A model generated the notes under the pieces. The model saw nothing but the letters and a program-made list of their open reading frames with translations, was not told the origin of the DNA and did no database searches. Shown piece after piece: positions 17,357 to 26,377 of a DNA stretch of 64,000 bases (positions within the stretch are counted from its first letter, which is position 1; every line of letters begins with the position of its first letter). The DNA is from Clostridia bacterium (lineage in GTDB: Bacteria > Bacillota > Clostridia > Oscillospirales > Acutalibacteraceae): the NCBI GenBank assembly GCA_017531385.1, contig JAFXLD010000103.1:1-64000 (forward strand), read 5' to 3'. The translations under genes were made by a program, and so were the position numbers.

Positions 17357-18423
17357 CAGAGAATAACTTCGTGACCTGTTCTTGCAGATTCGTAAACAGC
17401 GTCAAGAATTCGCATCATATCAACACCGTGCTGTGCAGGAGCGATACATTCAGCCTTGCCCATAGCACAGTCAACAAAATGGTCAATTTCATTCTGGAAA
17501 AGTCCGTCAAAGGAAAGTGCTGTGTCTTCATCGAAATCAACATTGACGAGGTAATTATTCATTTCTGTGTAAATCTCAACCTGAGGATCAAGCTTGCAGC
17601 CTGCTTTTGTTCCGAAAAGCTGAATATCGCCTTCGGGCTTCTTGATATTGAGTGAGAATGCTGCTTCGATGCTCAGAACTGCACCGTTATCGAAACGGAT
17701 CATTGCTGAAGCAAGGTCTTCAACATCACATATATCGCCTTTTTTAGCGTCAGCAGCTTTGTAACCTTTTGTCTTGATAGTATCGGGTCTGTTGAAAAGC
17801 TTCTGGAATGTTGCACCGTAAACGGATACAGGCTGAGGACAGCCGAGAAGATATCTTACAAGGTCTATAACATGAACACCAAGGTCGATAAGAGGACCGC
17901 CGCCTGAACGTGATTTGTCACCGAACCAACCGCCGGGGTTGCCGTTTCTTCTGAGATATGTTGCCTTAGCATAGTAAATGTCGCCGAAATTGCCTGCTTC
18001 GATAAAATCTTTGACAACTTTGCAGTCGTTTCCGAATCGTCTTACAAAGCCGATCTGAAGAACTTTACCGTTTCTGTCGGCAGCTTCTTTCATTTCCATG
18101 GCTTCTTTTGCATTCATAGCCATGGGCTTTTCACAGATAACGTGTTTGCCTGCATTGAGTGCAGCAATGGAACATTCTGCATGCGCACTGTTCCATGTTG
18201 TAACACTTACGATGTCGATTTCCGGCAGAGCCTTGAGCATTTCATCTTTGTCTGTGAAACATCTTGATTTGTCTACACCGTACATTTCAGCTTTCTGATA
18301 GAGTCTTTCTTCATTTATATCGCAGAATGCGTAAAGATCTACATTGGGATTGTTGATATAACCGTTGATATGTTCCTGACTGATACTTCCTACGCCGATA
18401 ACGGCAGCTTTTATTTTACTCAT
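17356..18423 (-). CDS. Gfo/Idh/MocA family NAD(P)-dependent oxidoreductase
   Basis: A 355-residue dehydrogenase. The N-terminal Rossmann motif is AVIGVGSISQEH, followed by the family CEKPMAMN motif with the catalytic Lys (about residue 97) and a C-terminal alpha/beta domain with GGGPLIDLGVHVIDL. Family members oxidise or reduce sugars, inositols and related polyols at a ring carbon. No neighbouring gene defines the substrate. GGAGG is at good spacing before the ATG. The stop codon overlaps the start of the DUF5685 gene by one base, although a functional link seems unlikely. Confidence 0.87.
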   Translation of the reverse strand: MSKIKAAVIGVGSISQEHINGYINNPNVDLYAFCDINEERLYQKAEMYGVDKSRCFTDKDEMLKALPEIDIVSVTTWNSAHAECSIAALNAGKHVICEKPMAMNAKEAMEMKEAADRNGKVLQIGFVRRFGNDCKVVKDFIEAGNFGDIYYAKATYLRRNGNPGGWFGDKSRSGGGPLIDLGVHVIDLVRYLLGCPQPVSVYGATFQKLFNRPDTIKTKGYKAADAKKGDICDVEDLASAMIRFDNGAVLSIEAAFSLNIKKPEGDIQLFGTKAGCKLDPQVEIYTEMNNYLVNVDFDEDTALSFDGLFQNEIDHFVDCAMGKAECIAPAQHGVDMMRILDAVYESARTGHEVIL

Positions 18424-18552
18424 TTATTTATCCTCCAAATATCAGATAAATTAATATTAACAGAGTAATAAATATATTTCAAGTTTTTTCGGAAATATTA
18501 TTGAAAAAATAAGCTAAGAGTTTTATAATGATACGAAGTGAGGTAATGAATT

Positions 18553-19221
18553 ATGAAATATATGTACGAAGCACATTTTCACACATCAGATGTCAGCACC
18601 TGTGCACGTATAAGTGCCGGAGAAGCTGTGGAACTTTACAAAAACGCAGGATATTCAGGTGTCGTTGTGACCGACCATTTTTCAACGGATTGTTTTGACA
18701 ATAAATATCCCGGAAAAAACTGGAAAGAAAAGATTGATTATTTTCTCCGAGGTTATCACAATGCAAAGAAGCACGAAACATCGGATTTTTCAGTTATGCT
18801 CGGTATTGAACTGAGATTTGACGAAAACGATAATGATTATCTTGTATACGGTGTTGATGAAGAATTTTTGTATAACAGCGAGGGTATAACAAAAATGACC
18901 GCAAAGCAGTTTAAAAAGCTTGCGGAGAAAAATCAGCTGACCGTTATACAGGCACATCCCTTCAGAATTGATTCCAATATAACAAATCCGAGATACATTG
19001 ACGGAATTGAGATTTATAACGGTAATAAAAGACATGATTCATCTAACAATATGGCTGAAATATGGGCAAAAAAACACGGCTTCATAACAACCTCCGGATC
19101 AGATTTTCATGAATATGAAGATCTCGCAAGGGGAGGAGTGTCATTCGACCGTTTTGTAAGTGATATCAAAGAGTTCAGAGCTGAACTTCTTTCGGGCAGA
19201 TGTGAACTGAAAATACCTTAA
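18553..19221 (+). CDS. PHP-domain metal-dependent phosphoesterase
   Basis: A 222-residue PHP-fold protein. Metal-ligand motifs appear in order: HFHTSDVS (about 8), TDHFS (about 40), GIELR, QAHPFR and SGSDFHEYED near the C-terminus. Such stand-alone PHP proteins are trinuclear-metal phosphatases acting on nucleotides, histidinol phosphate or nucleic-acid ends; nothing here fixes the substrate. GTGAGGT precedes the ATG. The stop overlaps the end of the converging flavodoxin-like gene by 4 bp. Confidence 0.85.
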   Translation: MKYMYEAHFHTSDVSTCARISAGEAVELYKNAGYSGVVVTDHFSTDCFDNKYPGKNWKEKIDYFLRGYHNAKKHETSDFSVMLGIELRFDENDNDYLVYGVDEEFLYNSEGITKMTAKQFKKLAEKNQLTVIQAHPFRIDSNITNPRYIDGIEIYNGNKRHDSSNNMAEIWAKKHGFITTSGSDFHEYEDLARGGVSFDRFVSDIKEFRAELLSGRCELKIP

Positions 19222-19757
19222 TCAAAGAACTTTTCAGCAAGTGATTTTACTTTACAAATTTCATCATCTGTAAAAGCAGGTTCCTTGTCAGTGTTTGGAA
19301 ATAAATAAATTCCTTCAAATGAAGCAGAAAGCTCGATAAAGGCTATTCTGCTTTGTTTTTCAATAACATCAATTCCGAATTTTCCGCTTTTACCGCAGGT
19401 TACAAGTACAAAACCTTTACGGTGAAAAGCGGGATTTTTATATTTTTCGTCGCTGTAATAAGGCTGCAATCTGTCTAAAAAAGCTTTCATCGGAGCAGGG
19501 AATGAGTAGCAGTAAATGGGTGTTGCAAAAACAATATAATCACAGGAAAAAAGGTCTTCCAGAATATGTTTGTTTTCATTCATAAAGCAATTTCCGGTGG
19601 TTGAACATGTATCACAAGCAATGCAGGGTGCAATATTTTCGTCATACATATTGTAAACAATACATTCACAGTCGCATTCAGATAAAAATAAGTTCATTAA
19701 TTGATCTGTATTTCCGTCACGTCGGGGTGATGCGTTAAGAATTACTGCTTTTTTCAT
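19218..19757 (-). CDS. NADPH-dependent FMN reductase / flavodoxin-like iron-sulfur flavoprotein
   Basis: A 179-residue flavoprotein. The phosphate-binding loop is NASPRRDGNTDQL (8-20), CIACDTCSTTGNC (about 45-57) matches the cysteine motif of archaeal-type iron-sulfur flavoproteins, and FATPIYCYSFPAPMKAFLDR is the second flavin loop. It would shuttle electrons from NAD(P)H to quinones or small acceptors. ATG at 19757 starts the conserved fold. A longer frame to 19937 runs through the broken tRNA and is not coding. AAGG lies upstream, a little far from the ATG. Confidence 0.83.
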   Translation of the reverse strand: MKKAVILNASPRRDGNTDQLMNLFLSECDCECIVYNMYDENIAPCIACDTCSTTGNCFMNENKHILEDLFSCDYIVFATPIYCYSFPAPMKAFLDRLQPYYSDEKYKNPAFHRKGFVLVTCGKSGKFGIDVIEKQSRIAFIELSASFEGIYLFPNTDKEPAFTDDEICKVKSLAEKFFD

Positions 19758-19782
19758 GCTGTATACCCGTCCTTCTGTTCGT

Positions 19783-19816
19783 ATTAAGAAAGAACCTTGT
19801 CTGAAGACAAGGTTCT
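19783..19816 (-). terminator. Terminator of the original chromosomal tRNA-Leu
   Basis: A perfect 11-bp stem (19791-19801 with 19806-19816) is followed on the minus strand by a T-rich tract. It lies 6 bp past the 3' end of the displaced tRNA half, so it should be the tRNA gene's own terminator. Confidence 0.6.
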
Positions 19817-19821
19817 GTGTT

Positions 19822-19877
19822 TGGTGCCGGTGACCGGGGTCGAACCGGTACGGTATCGCTACCACTGGATTTTGAGT
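19822..19877 (-). pseudogene. 3' half of the disrupted tRNA-Leu(CAA) with attL core
   Basis: On the minus strand this runs from the anticodon loop to the encoded CCA end. Positions 19822-19865 are identical to the 3' part of the intact tRNA at 51292-51335. The anticodon-stem bases differ: TCCAG here against TCTGG in the intact gene. TCCAG pairs perfectly with CTGGA in the 5' half at 51529-51569, so those two pieces were once one gene. Core GATTTTGAGT (plus strand) is at 19868-19877. Confidence 0.9.
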
Positions 19878-19971
19878 TGTTATTACAACCTTCCCGGTGG
19901 CAGACTTTAGTTCCTTTTGACGGAACTTAATGCACATTAAACCATTGATGTGATTGATGTTTTTCTATCGA

Positions 19972-20062
19972 TTGACCTCGAAAAAGTCCGTAAATCAAGG
20001 CTTTGCGGCTAATCATCGATTTTGACCTCCTTTTTGGAAAATGGAGGTCATTTGGAGGTCAA
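19972..20062. repeat. Left arm-type integrase repeats (GGAGGTCA)
   Basis: Four copies of GGAGGTCA or its complement: TTGACCTC at 19972-19979, TTGACCTCC at 20022-20030, GGAGGTCA at 20043-20050 and GGAGGTCAA at 20054-20062. The same unit recurs at the right end (51113-51130 and 51425-51445) and nowhere obvious in between. Placement beside both att cores suits arm sites bound by the N-terminal domain of the integrase. Confidence 0.65.
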
Positions 20063-20134
20063 ATACAAATCCCCAAAAAACAAAAGACGTTACACCTGCC
20101 TCGACGAAATTCATTATAAAGGATGTAACATAAT

Positions 20135-20422
20135 ATGTCAAGACAAGAAAAAAGTTATTCACAAAAAGAATTAGAAAAAATATTTAAAGGCTATCCCGAT
20201 GTTGTGGATATACAGCAATTCCGTCAAATGCTCGGTGGTATATGTGAAGGCACGGCAAGGAAACTATTACAGGAAAATTTGGTTGAACATTTTGTTGTAC
20301 GCTGTACATATTTTATACCCAAAAAATGCGTCATAGACTATTTGATGTCAAAGCATTATAAAAACTATAAAAAACTCCTTAAACACCAAATCGTAAAGGA
20401 GCAAAACAATGGAAAGAAATAA
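20135..20422 (+). CDS. Excisionase-like HTH protein, left copy
   Basis: A 95-residue protein with a MerR/excisionase-type winged HTH: a DIQQFRQMLGGICEGTARKL recognition region, a wing, then YFIPKKCVIDYL. It shares YPDVV, MLGGI and the Y-IPK-V-YL ending with the HTH protein encoded beside the integrase (49574-49801). It is the first gene inside the left end. Such proteins bend att DNA for excision or regulate element genes. AAAGGATG precedes the ATG. Confidence 0.72.
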   Translation: MSRQEKSYSQKELEKIFKGYPDVVDIQQFRQMLGGICEGTARKLLQENLVEHFVVRCTYFIPKKCVIDYLMSKHYKNYKKLLKHQIVKEQNNGKK

Positions 20423-20451
20423 TGCTTATCGTCATTTGAGGAGGTACTGTT

Positions 20452-20730
20452 ATGACTAACTTTATTGAGGAATTTTATTGCGGCAATCTTGAACCTCAAG
20501 AACATACAACAGAGCTTACAGATAAGGTAAAAACTCTCTTGAACTCTCTGACCGAAAAAGAGGAAGAATTATACACCACCTTAAAAGGCAACGAGCTGAA
20601 GCTCTTTAAGGATTATGTTGAAGGCTATATCAAATTCACAAGCCTTTGTAATGAGGACAGCTTCATAACAGGCTTCAGGTTCGGTGCAAGGTTTGCATAC
20701 GATACTTTTGTTGAAAATAGGAAAGGATGA
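20452..20730 (+). CDS. DUF6809 family small protein
   Basis: A 92-residue acidic helical protein (NFIEEFYCGNLEPQE start, ELYTTLKGNELKLFKDYVEG centre, SFITGFRFGARF ending). I recognise this as the DUF6809 type common in clostridial integrative elements, function unknown. GAGGAGG-like bases precede the ATG. Its stop overlaps the ribosome site of the TnpV gene, so the two are in one operon. Confidence 0.7.
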   Translation: MTNFIEEFYCGNLEPQEHTTELTDKVKTLLNSLTEKEEELYTTLKGNELKLFKDYVEGYIKFTSLCNEDSFITGFRFGARFAYDTFVENRKG

Positions 20731-20735
20731 ATTTT

Positions 20736-21101
20736 ATGGAACAGAATACAAAAATAGAATATCGCCGTGTTGGTGATTTTATGATACCTAACCTTATACT
20801 ATCACCCGAAGAAGCAAAGGTAAGGCTCGGTAAATGGGGAATGATGCACAAAGACTATATGCTGAAACATAAGAAAGTTACAGTTGCTATTATGACCGCT
20901 GAAGGCAGATTTTGGCAATACCTTGCCGAGGTTGATAAACAGGCAGAAGAAATGTTCTCTCGGCTCGTAAGTGATATGGCAAATGCTGAGGGTGTGTCTG
21001 AAAAACTAAAAGCAGAGGACCAAATGCTTTGGGTACAGCGGATGATGAACATTGAAGCACGAGCAAGAGAGATTATTTACGAGGAACTGATATATGTGTA
21101 A
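20736..21101 (+). CDS. TnpV-like transposon-encoded protein
   Basis: A 121-residue protein resembling TnpV of Tn4451-family elements. It shows the order YLLPCL-like (here FMIPNLILSPEE), LGKWGMMHKDYMLKHKKVT, EVDKQAEEMFSRLV, LKAEDQMLWVQRMMNIEARA and REIIYEEL. TnpV is a non-catalytic accessory protein of unknown role, common in mobile elements of Firmicutes. ATG at 20736 follows GGAAAGGATG; an ATG at 20727 is possible but lies within that ribosome site. Confidence 0.78.
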   Translation: MEQNTKIEYRRVGDFMIPNLILSPEEAKVRLGKWGMMHKDYMLKHKKVTVAIMTAEGRFWQYLAEVDKQAEEMFSRLVSDMANAEGVSEKLKAEDQMLWVQRMMNIEARAREIIYEELIYV

Positions 21102-21133
21102 AAAAGTAATTGAAGTGGTTATATGTATTATTC

Positions 21134-21187
21134 TTCAACAATCGTTGAATTTTATTTGAAATTGAGTTGAAGTTGACTTGCTATCAT
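21134..21187 (+). promoter_or_regulatory. Operator/promoter C, upstream of the ATPase riboswitch
   Basis: A 38-bp operator (21134-21171): an inverted TTCAA at 1-5, then TTGAA at 12-16, 23-27 and 34-38, i.e. 11-bp steps. Ten bases later is an extended -10, TGC-TATCAT (21182-21187). All seven copies in the window share this geometry. Transcription would run into the Mn riboswitch and ATPase gene. Confidence 0.75.
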
Positions 21188-21236
21188 ACAAGTGTATTCA
21201 AATCAAAGAATGTCGCAACCTGTTATGAATATAGAA

Positions 21237-21355
21237 CATAAGGGAGTAGTCAGCACTTCTTGTGTAGCTTAACCGTCAACTCGGATATATTTCCCGGTTA
21301 CGCCTTAAATGACAAGACTTATCTGCGAAATGCAGGTAGGTCTTTGTTTCTTTTG
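21237..21355 (+). ncRNA. yybP-ykoY manganese riboswitch with terminator
   Basis: The leader has the conserved AAGGGAGTAGTC start, the CCGTCAACTCGG block, TTCCCGG, ACGC and AATGACAAGACT, the pattern of the yybP-ykoY aptamer that binds Mn2+. Its 3' strand overlaps a 13-bp terminator stem (21314-21326 with 21332-21344) followed by a T-rich tract. Aptamer and terminator are mutually exclusive, so Mn2+ binding should permit read-through into the ATPase gene 40 bp downstream. Confidence 0.85.
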
Positions 21356-21391
21356 ATGCGAATAACAATTCAAATATAGGAGGAAAAGAAA

Positions 21392-24007
21392 TTGACACCT
21401 TACAGTCAAAACAAAAATGAACTCTTAAACACCTTGAACACCAATGAAATTGCAGGACTTAGCTCTGCAGAGGTTCTCGTGCGAAAAGAAAAATACGGAG
21501 CGAACAAACTCAAAGAGAAAAAGAAAAAGACGACAATGCAGCGTTTTCTTGATCAGTTTAAGGATGCGATGATTATCATTCTGATTGCCGCCGCTGTAAT
21601 CTCTTTTATTGTTGTGTGTGTTGAGCAAAACTGGGGAGAATTGTTTGAACCGCTACTCATTTTACTTATTGTTATTCTTAATGCCGTTATGGGTGTTTAT
21701 CAAGAAGGCAAAGCGGAAAAGGCGCTTGATGCACTAAAAAGTATGTCCGCACCTCACGCCAGAGTAATTCGTGACGGTGAAGAACAAGTAATTGATGCAG
21801 CTGAGCTTGTTCCCGGTGATATTATTAAGCTTGAAGCCGGTGATTTTGTACCTGCCGATGCAAGACTTCTGTACTCTGCAGGACTGAAATCCGAAGAATC
21901 TGCGCTAACCGGTGAATCCGTACCTTCAGAGAAAGACTATCTTGCAGAGGTAAAAGAAGATGCAGCTCTCGGAGACAGACATAATATGGTTTATTCAGGC
22001 TGTTCTGTCTCTTACGGAACAGCAACCGCCGTTGTTACTGCCACCGGTATGGATACAGAGATGGGCAAGATTGCAAACCTTCTTGATAATGAGGAAGAAG
22101 GTCAAACCCCACTTCAACAAAAGCTTGCCCAACTCGGCAAATATCTCGGCATTGTTGCCCTTGTTGCTTGTGCCATTATCTTTGTTGTAGGATTGATAAA
22201 CGGTATTCCCGTACTGGAAATCTTTATGACCGCCGTATCATTGGCAGTATCTGCAATCCCCGAAGGACTTCCTGCAATCGTTACTATTGTTCTTTCCATT
22301 GGCGTTCAGCGTATGGTCAAGAAAAATGCACTTATCCGTAAACTGCCTGCTGTTGAAACCTTGGGTGGAGCATCGGTTATCTGTTCAGATAAAACCGGAA
22401 CCCTTACCCAGAACCGTATGACGCTTACTAAGGCTTATGCAGACGGTTATCTCGATCCTGAAAACATCAGTAACAACAATACGGATAACATTAAAAAGCT
22501 TCTTATGTACGGAACACTTTGCTGTGACGGTTCGGTTATCTTCCACGATGATGAAGAACAGCACATCGGCGACCCTACCGAAACCGCTATTGTTTTGGCA
22601 GCACATAAGAACGGCATGTCGAAGGAAGAACTGAACGCAAAATATCCTCGTCTCGCCGAGATACCTTTCGACTCTAACCGTAAACTGATGACTACGGTTA
22701 ATAAAATTGACGGTAAAAACATTGTGATTGTCAAAGGTGCTTTTGACATGCTGCAGAGCCGTTGCATCAGTGGTGACTTGGAAGCAGCCAAGAAATTTAC
22801 CGAAAGCATGAGTGAAAATGCTCTTCGTGTGCTTGCAGTTGCATACAAGGAAATCAATACCGTTCCCGAAACTCCCACTTCTGATGAACTGGAATGCGGG
22901 CTTACCTTTATGGGACTTGTTGGTATGATTGATCCTCCTCGTCCCGAAGCAAAAGAAGCCGTTGAAGTTTGTCGCAGAGCAGGTATCAAGCCAGTTATGA
23001 TTACAGGCGACCACGTTGTTACTGCTTCTGCCATTGCAAAAGAGCTTGGTATCTTACTTGAAGGTGACAAAGCAATTACCGGTGCAGAACTTGATGCTAT
23101 GACTGATCAAGAGCTTGATGCCGAGGTGGAAAACATCAGCGTATATGCTCGTGTATCCCCAGAAAATAAAATCCGTATCGTCAAGGCTTGGCAAAGAAAA
23201 GGTCAGGTTGTATCTATGACAGGTGACGGTGTAAACGATGCTCCTGCACTCAAAGCCGCAGACATCGGCTGTGCTATGGGTATTACCGGTACCGATGTTG
23301 CTAAAGGTGCCGCCGATATGACTCTCACAGACGATAATTTTGCAACCATCGTAGATGCTGTTCGGGAAGGACGTGGCATTTACGCCAATATTAAAAAGGT
23401 TGTTGGTTTCTTGCTTGGCACCAATATCGGTGAAGTTATTACGGTATTTCTCGCAATGCTTCTTTGGCATAAAACACCTCTTCTTTCAATGCAGCTTCTT
23501 TGGATTAACCTTGTAACCGACTCTTTGCCGGCTATTGCTCTTGGTATGGAAGCAGTTGAAAAGGATGTTATGGACAGAAAGCCCAAGCCGAAGAACGAAG
23601 GCATTTTTGCAGGCGGTTTAGGTGTTCGTGTTGTACTTCAAGGCTGTATGTTCGCCGTTCTTACACTTATCGCATTCCGTATGGGCGAAGCTGCTACCGG
23701 CACTCTTGAAGGCGGTCAGACGATGGCATTTATGGTGCTTGCACTTTCTCAGATTATTCAGGCATTTAATATGCGTTCTGAGCATTCCATCTTTAAGATT
23801 GGTGTTTTCTCAAACCACAAACTGAACTGGGCGGCACTTGCTTCTGTTTTGCTTGTAGCCTTAGTACTCTTTACACCGGTTAAAACTGCCTTTGGTCTTG
23901 TTGCACTTTCTTGGGATATGTATTTGAAGGCACTCGGACTTATCCTTGTTCCGCTTGTCGTAATGGAACTTTCAAAGGCATTTGGACTTATAAAACATCA
24001 TCACTAG
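21392..24007 (+). CDS. PMCA-type P-type cation ATPase (Ca2+/Mn2+ exporter)
   Basis: An 871-residue P2-type ATPase: cation-ATPase N-domain, TGES actuator loop (about 175), PEGLP in membrane helix 4, phosphorylated Asp333 in [24 protein letters not shown] (about 610) and six C-terminal membrane helices. The family exports Ca2+ or Mn2+. Its leader is a Mn2+ riboswitch, so manganese efflux is the likely job. The protein ends in three histidines. Start is TTG at 21392, fixed by AGGAGG at 21379-21384. The same promoter carries the TTGAA operator, so it answers both to Mn2+ and to the element's two-component system. Confidence 0.92.
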   Translation: MTPYSQNKNELLNTLNTNEIAGLSSAEVLVRKEKYGANKLKEKKKKTTMQRFLDQFKDAMIIILIAAAVISFIVVCVEQNWGELFEPLLILLIVILNAVMGVYQEGKAEKALDALKSMSAPHARVIRDGEEQVIDAAELVPGDIIKLEAGDFVPADARLLYSAGLKSEESALTGESVPSEKDYLAEVKEDAALGDRHNMVYSGCSVSYGTATAVVTATGMDTEMGKIANLLDNEEEGQTPLQQKLAQLGKYLGIVALVACAIIFVVGLINGIPVLEIFMTAVSLAVSAIPEGLPAIVTIVLSIGVQRMVKKNALIRKLPAVETLGGASVICSDKTGTLTQNRMTLTKAYADGYLDPENISNNNTDNIKKLLMYGTLCCDGSVIFHDDEEQHIGDPTETAIVLAAHKNGMSKEELNAKYPRLAEIPFDSNRKLMTTVNKIDGKNIVIVKGAFDMLQSRCISGDLEAAKKFTESMSENALRVLAVAYKEINTVPETPTSDELECGLTFMGLVGMIDPPRPEAKEAVEVCRRAGIKPVMITGDHVVTASAIAKELGILLEGDKAITGAELDAMTDQELDAEVENISVYARVSPENKIRIVKAWQRKGQVVSMTGDGVNDAPALKAADIGCAMGITGTDVAKGAADMTLTDDNFATIVDAVREGRGIYANIKKVVGFLLGTNIGEVITVFLAMLLWHKTPLLSMQLLWINLVTDSLPAIALGMEAVEKDVMDRKPKPKNEGIFAGGLGVRVVLQGCMFAVLTLIAFRMGEAATGTLEGGQTMAFMVLALSQIIQAFNMRSEHSIFKIGVFSNHKLNWAALASVLLVALVLFTPVKTAFGLVALSWDMYLKALGLILVPLVVMELSKAFGLIKHHH

Positions 24008-24018
24008 CACCTTGAAAA

Positions 24019-24113
24019 ACAGCCGTCGAGCTACATCGGCGGCTGTATGTTTATATAAGCATTGATTATATATGCAAAAAAAATTACGGCAGAGAGTGAG
24101 TGTTCTCTGCCGT
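24019..24113 (+). terminator. Tandem hairpins after the ATPase gene
   Basis: Two hairpins follow the stop codon. The first (ACAGCCG at 24019-24025 with CGGCTGT at 24040-24046) precedes a weak T tract. The second (ACGGCAGAGA at 24086-24095 with 24104-24113) is nearly identical to the terminator stem at 36037-36067. Together they separate the ATPase unit from the converging minus-strand operon. Confidence 0.6.
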
Positions 24114-24137
24114 TTGCTACATTCAATTAAAATTATT

Positions 24138-24719
24138 TTATCCGTTCTTTAAATCATGAACATTATGTATAATGCGTTTATCATTTTCAAGGTAAGCAAA
24201 TAGTTCATCAAGGTTACTTGTGTAATCATAAAGAGCTGCACATTCTTTTCTGATAAACTTTTCTTTTACTGCTACTCTTAGGAAATCGTCCAACTCTTTG
24301 TAATAATCGTTCACATCAAATATGGCAATTGGTTTATTGTGTCGAACAAGCTGTTTGGCTGTAAATACCTGAAAGAATTCTTCAAAGGTTCCAACCCCAC
24401 CGGGAACAATAACAAAAGCATCAGCTAAATCTTCCATTGTAGCTTTACGCTCTGCCATATCTTCTGTTAATATCAGTTGATCGCACTCCTCATATATAGC
24501 TTCTATTTCTTCATCCTTGAAAAATGTAGGAATAACGCCGATAATTTCACCGCTGCCAGCATGTACGCCTCGTGCAGCTGCGCCCATAAGTCCGCTTGCA
24601 CCTGCGCCAAAAACTAACGAATGTCCACGTTCAGCTATCTGTTTACCTAAATTTTCAACTGCTGTAATATAGCTTTTATCTATCTCTGTGCTTGCAGCAC
24701 CAAACACGCATATTCTCAT
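24138..24719 (-). CDS. LOG-family protein (TIGR00730)
   Basis: A 193-residue Rossmann-fold protein with the LOG signature PGGVGTFEEFF (about 107-117) and ERKATMEDLADAF just before it. Known members are nucleoside-5'-monophosphate phosphoribohydrolases that release a free base; earlier annotation as lysine decarboxylase is wrong. Here it is the last gene of a minus-strand operon with a beta-CASP nuclease and phospholipid genes, ten bases after the nuclease stop. Its link to those genes is unclear; nucleotide signalling or RNA turnover are possibilities. Confidence 0.88.
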   Translation of the reverse strand: MRICVFGAASTEIDKSYITAVENLGKQIAERGHSLVFGAGASGLMGAAARGVHAGSGEIIGVIPTFFKDEEIEAIYEECDQLILTEDMAERKATMEDLADAFVIVPGGVGTFEEFFQVFTAKQLVRHNKPIAIFDVNDYYKELDDFLRVAVKEKFIRKECAALYDYTSNLDELFAYLENDKRIIHNVHDLKNG

Positions 24720-24728
24720 CTTATCCTC

Positions 24729-26345
24729 CTATTTACGATTAGCTTTTCTCGCATATTTATCACACAAATCATTGATTTGATCCGTGAATTTAGCGAGCTC
24801 TTTGTTTGATAATCCTCGACTGAGTTCAATAACTGTTTTCAATCTGTTGGCGGCAAATACCAATTTTTCATGGGCAAGATTTGCTCTTCGTCTGCCACTG
24901 CTTACCTTGGAAACTCTTACTATTTTACCATGGTTGGTACATTCACCGCTGATAAGGTCGAATTCATCTCCACTGAAAGGTGCTGTTGCTTTAACTTGAA
25001 TTTTATTTTGTATTGTTTGAGCAAAACTTTCACAAACGACATCATCACCGTGATTTACAAATACTTTGCAGGGCTTTTCCGGCATAGAAGAAAGCCAGTT
25101 AAGCAACATATCACGGTCGGCGTGACCGCTGATGCCGACGATATTATCAATACGAGCCTTGACCTGTATTTCTTCGCCGAATATATTAATAAACTCTGCT
25201 CCGTTTATAAGCTTTCTGCCGAGCGTTCCTTCAGCTTGATAGCCTACAAATAATATGGTGTTGTTTTCTTTCCACAAATTATGTTTAAGGTGATGTCTTA
25301 TTCGTCCGGCTTCACACATACCGGAGGCTGAAATAATTACTTTCGGTCTTTCATCCATATTTATCGCAATAGACTCTTCCTTTTGAACACTAAGGTGTAA
25401 TCCCTGAAAATCAATTGGATTTATACCTTTGCTTATAAGCTCTAAGGCTTCATCATCATAATAATCAAAAAGATTATCCTGATAGATTTTTGTTGCCTCT
25501 ACAGCTAAAGGTGAATCAACATAAACAGGAAAATTATTATAAGATTTAAGCAAGTTATTTTCTTTTATATTTCTGAATAAGTACAGAAGCTCCTGTGTTC
25601 TTCCTATAGCAAAGGAAGGGATGACAAGATTGCCGCCTTTTTCAAAAGTTTCATTCAGGATGTTTGTCAGTTGTGCAACATAATCGGGACGTTCACCGTG
25701 AATTCTGTCACCGTAGGTTGACTCAATTACAACATAATCGGCAGATTTTGGTGGCTGAGGATTTCGGATAAGTGGTCTGTCTGTATTCCCCAAATCTCCG
25801 GAGAAAATTATACTTCTGCTCTCGCCGTTTTCGGTAATCGTAATATGAACGCTTGAAGATCCGAGCAAGTGACCTGCATCGATAAATTCGGCTGTGATTC
25901 CATCACAAACTTCAAAAGGTTCATTGTATCCGAAACCTTGAAATAACTTTAACGCTTGCGTTGCATCCTCTGTTGTGTAAACTGGTTCGTAAGGTTCAAA
26001 GCCACCACGTTGAGCTTTTTTATTACGCCACTCAGCCTCTTGCTCCTGTATATATGCAGAGTCAAGAAGCATTATATTACAAAGCCGTTTGGTGGCTTCA
26101 GTTGAATAAACAGGACAGTCGTATCCGTTTTTTACCATTGCAGGAATCATACCCGAATGGTCAATGTGAGCGTGAGTTAAAAGAATGGCATCAAGCTCCC
26201 CGGGAGCAATTGGCAAATCACAGTTTTCATATGTATTGGAGCCTTGCTCCATGCCACAATCAACCAAAATTTGTTTGCCACAAGCTTCAATAAGTGTGCA
26301 GGAACCGGTTACTTCGTGAGCAGCACCAATAAATGTAATTTTCAT
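24729..26345 (-). CDS. Metallo-beta-lactamase/beta-CASP ribonuclease-like protein
   Basis: A 538-residue MBL-fold protein. The zinc motif THAHIDHSG gives His58, His60, Asp62 and His63. A beta-CASP domain (about 210-390) has SFAIGRTQELL and SASGMCEAGRI, and a C-terminal RMMBL-type segment has GISGHADRDMLL. The family comprises RNA endo/exonucleases such as archaeal and bacterial CPSF73 relatives. It differs from RNase J in lacking the long C-terminal domain. It should act on RNA in the cytoplasm. It lies between a CDP-alcohol transferase and a LOG gene in one operon. Confidence 0.88.
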   Translation of the reverse strand: MKITFIGAAHEVTGSCTLIEACGKQILVDCGMEQGSNTYENCDLPIAPGELDAILLTHAHIDHSGMIPAMVKNGYDCPVYSTEATKRLCNIMLLDSAYIQEQEAEWRNKKAQRGGFEPYEPVYTTEDATQALKLFQGFGYNEPFEVCDGITAEFIDAGHLLGSSSVHITITENGESRSIIFSGDLGNTDRPLIRNPQPPKSADYVVIESTYGDRIHGERPDYVAQLTNILNETFEKGGNLVIPSFAIGRTQELLYLFRNIKENNLLKSYNNFPVYVDSPLAVEATKIYQDNLFDYYDDEALELISKGINPIDFQGLHLSVQKEESIAINMDERPKVIISASGMCEAGRIRHHLKHNLWKENNTILFVGYQAEGTLGRKLINGAEFINIFGEEIQVKARIDNIVGISGHADRDMLLNWLSSMPEKPCKVFVNHGDDVVCESFAQTIQNKIQVKATAPFSGDEFDLISGECTNHGKIVRVSKVSSGRRRANLAHEKLVFAANRLKTVIELSRGLSNKELAKFTDQINDLCDKYARKANRK

Positions 26346-26377
26346 ATTTTCGCCTCCTGTTACAATCGGTTTTTATA

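Noticed and set aside
19758..19937. N-terminal extension of the flavodoxin-like gene through the broken tRNA
   Set aside because: The conserved fold begins at the internal ATG (19757) and the extension is tRNA and element sequence.
22385..23470. Long minus-strand frames inside the P-type ATPase gene
   Set aside because: They oppose conserved ATPase motifs including DKTGTLT; composition and lack of starts mark them as shadows.
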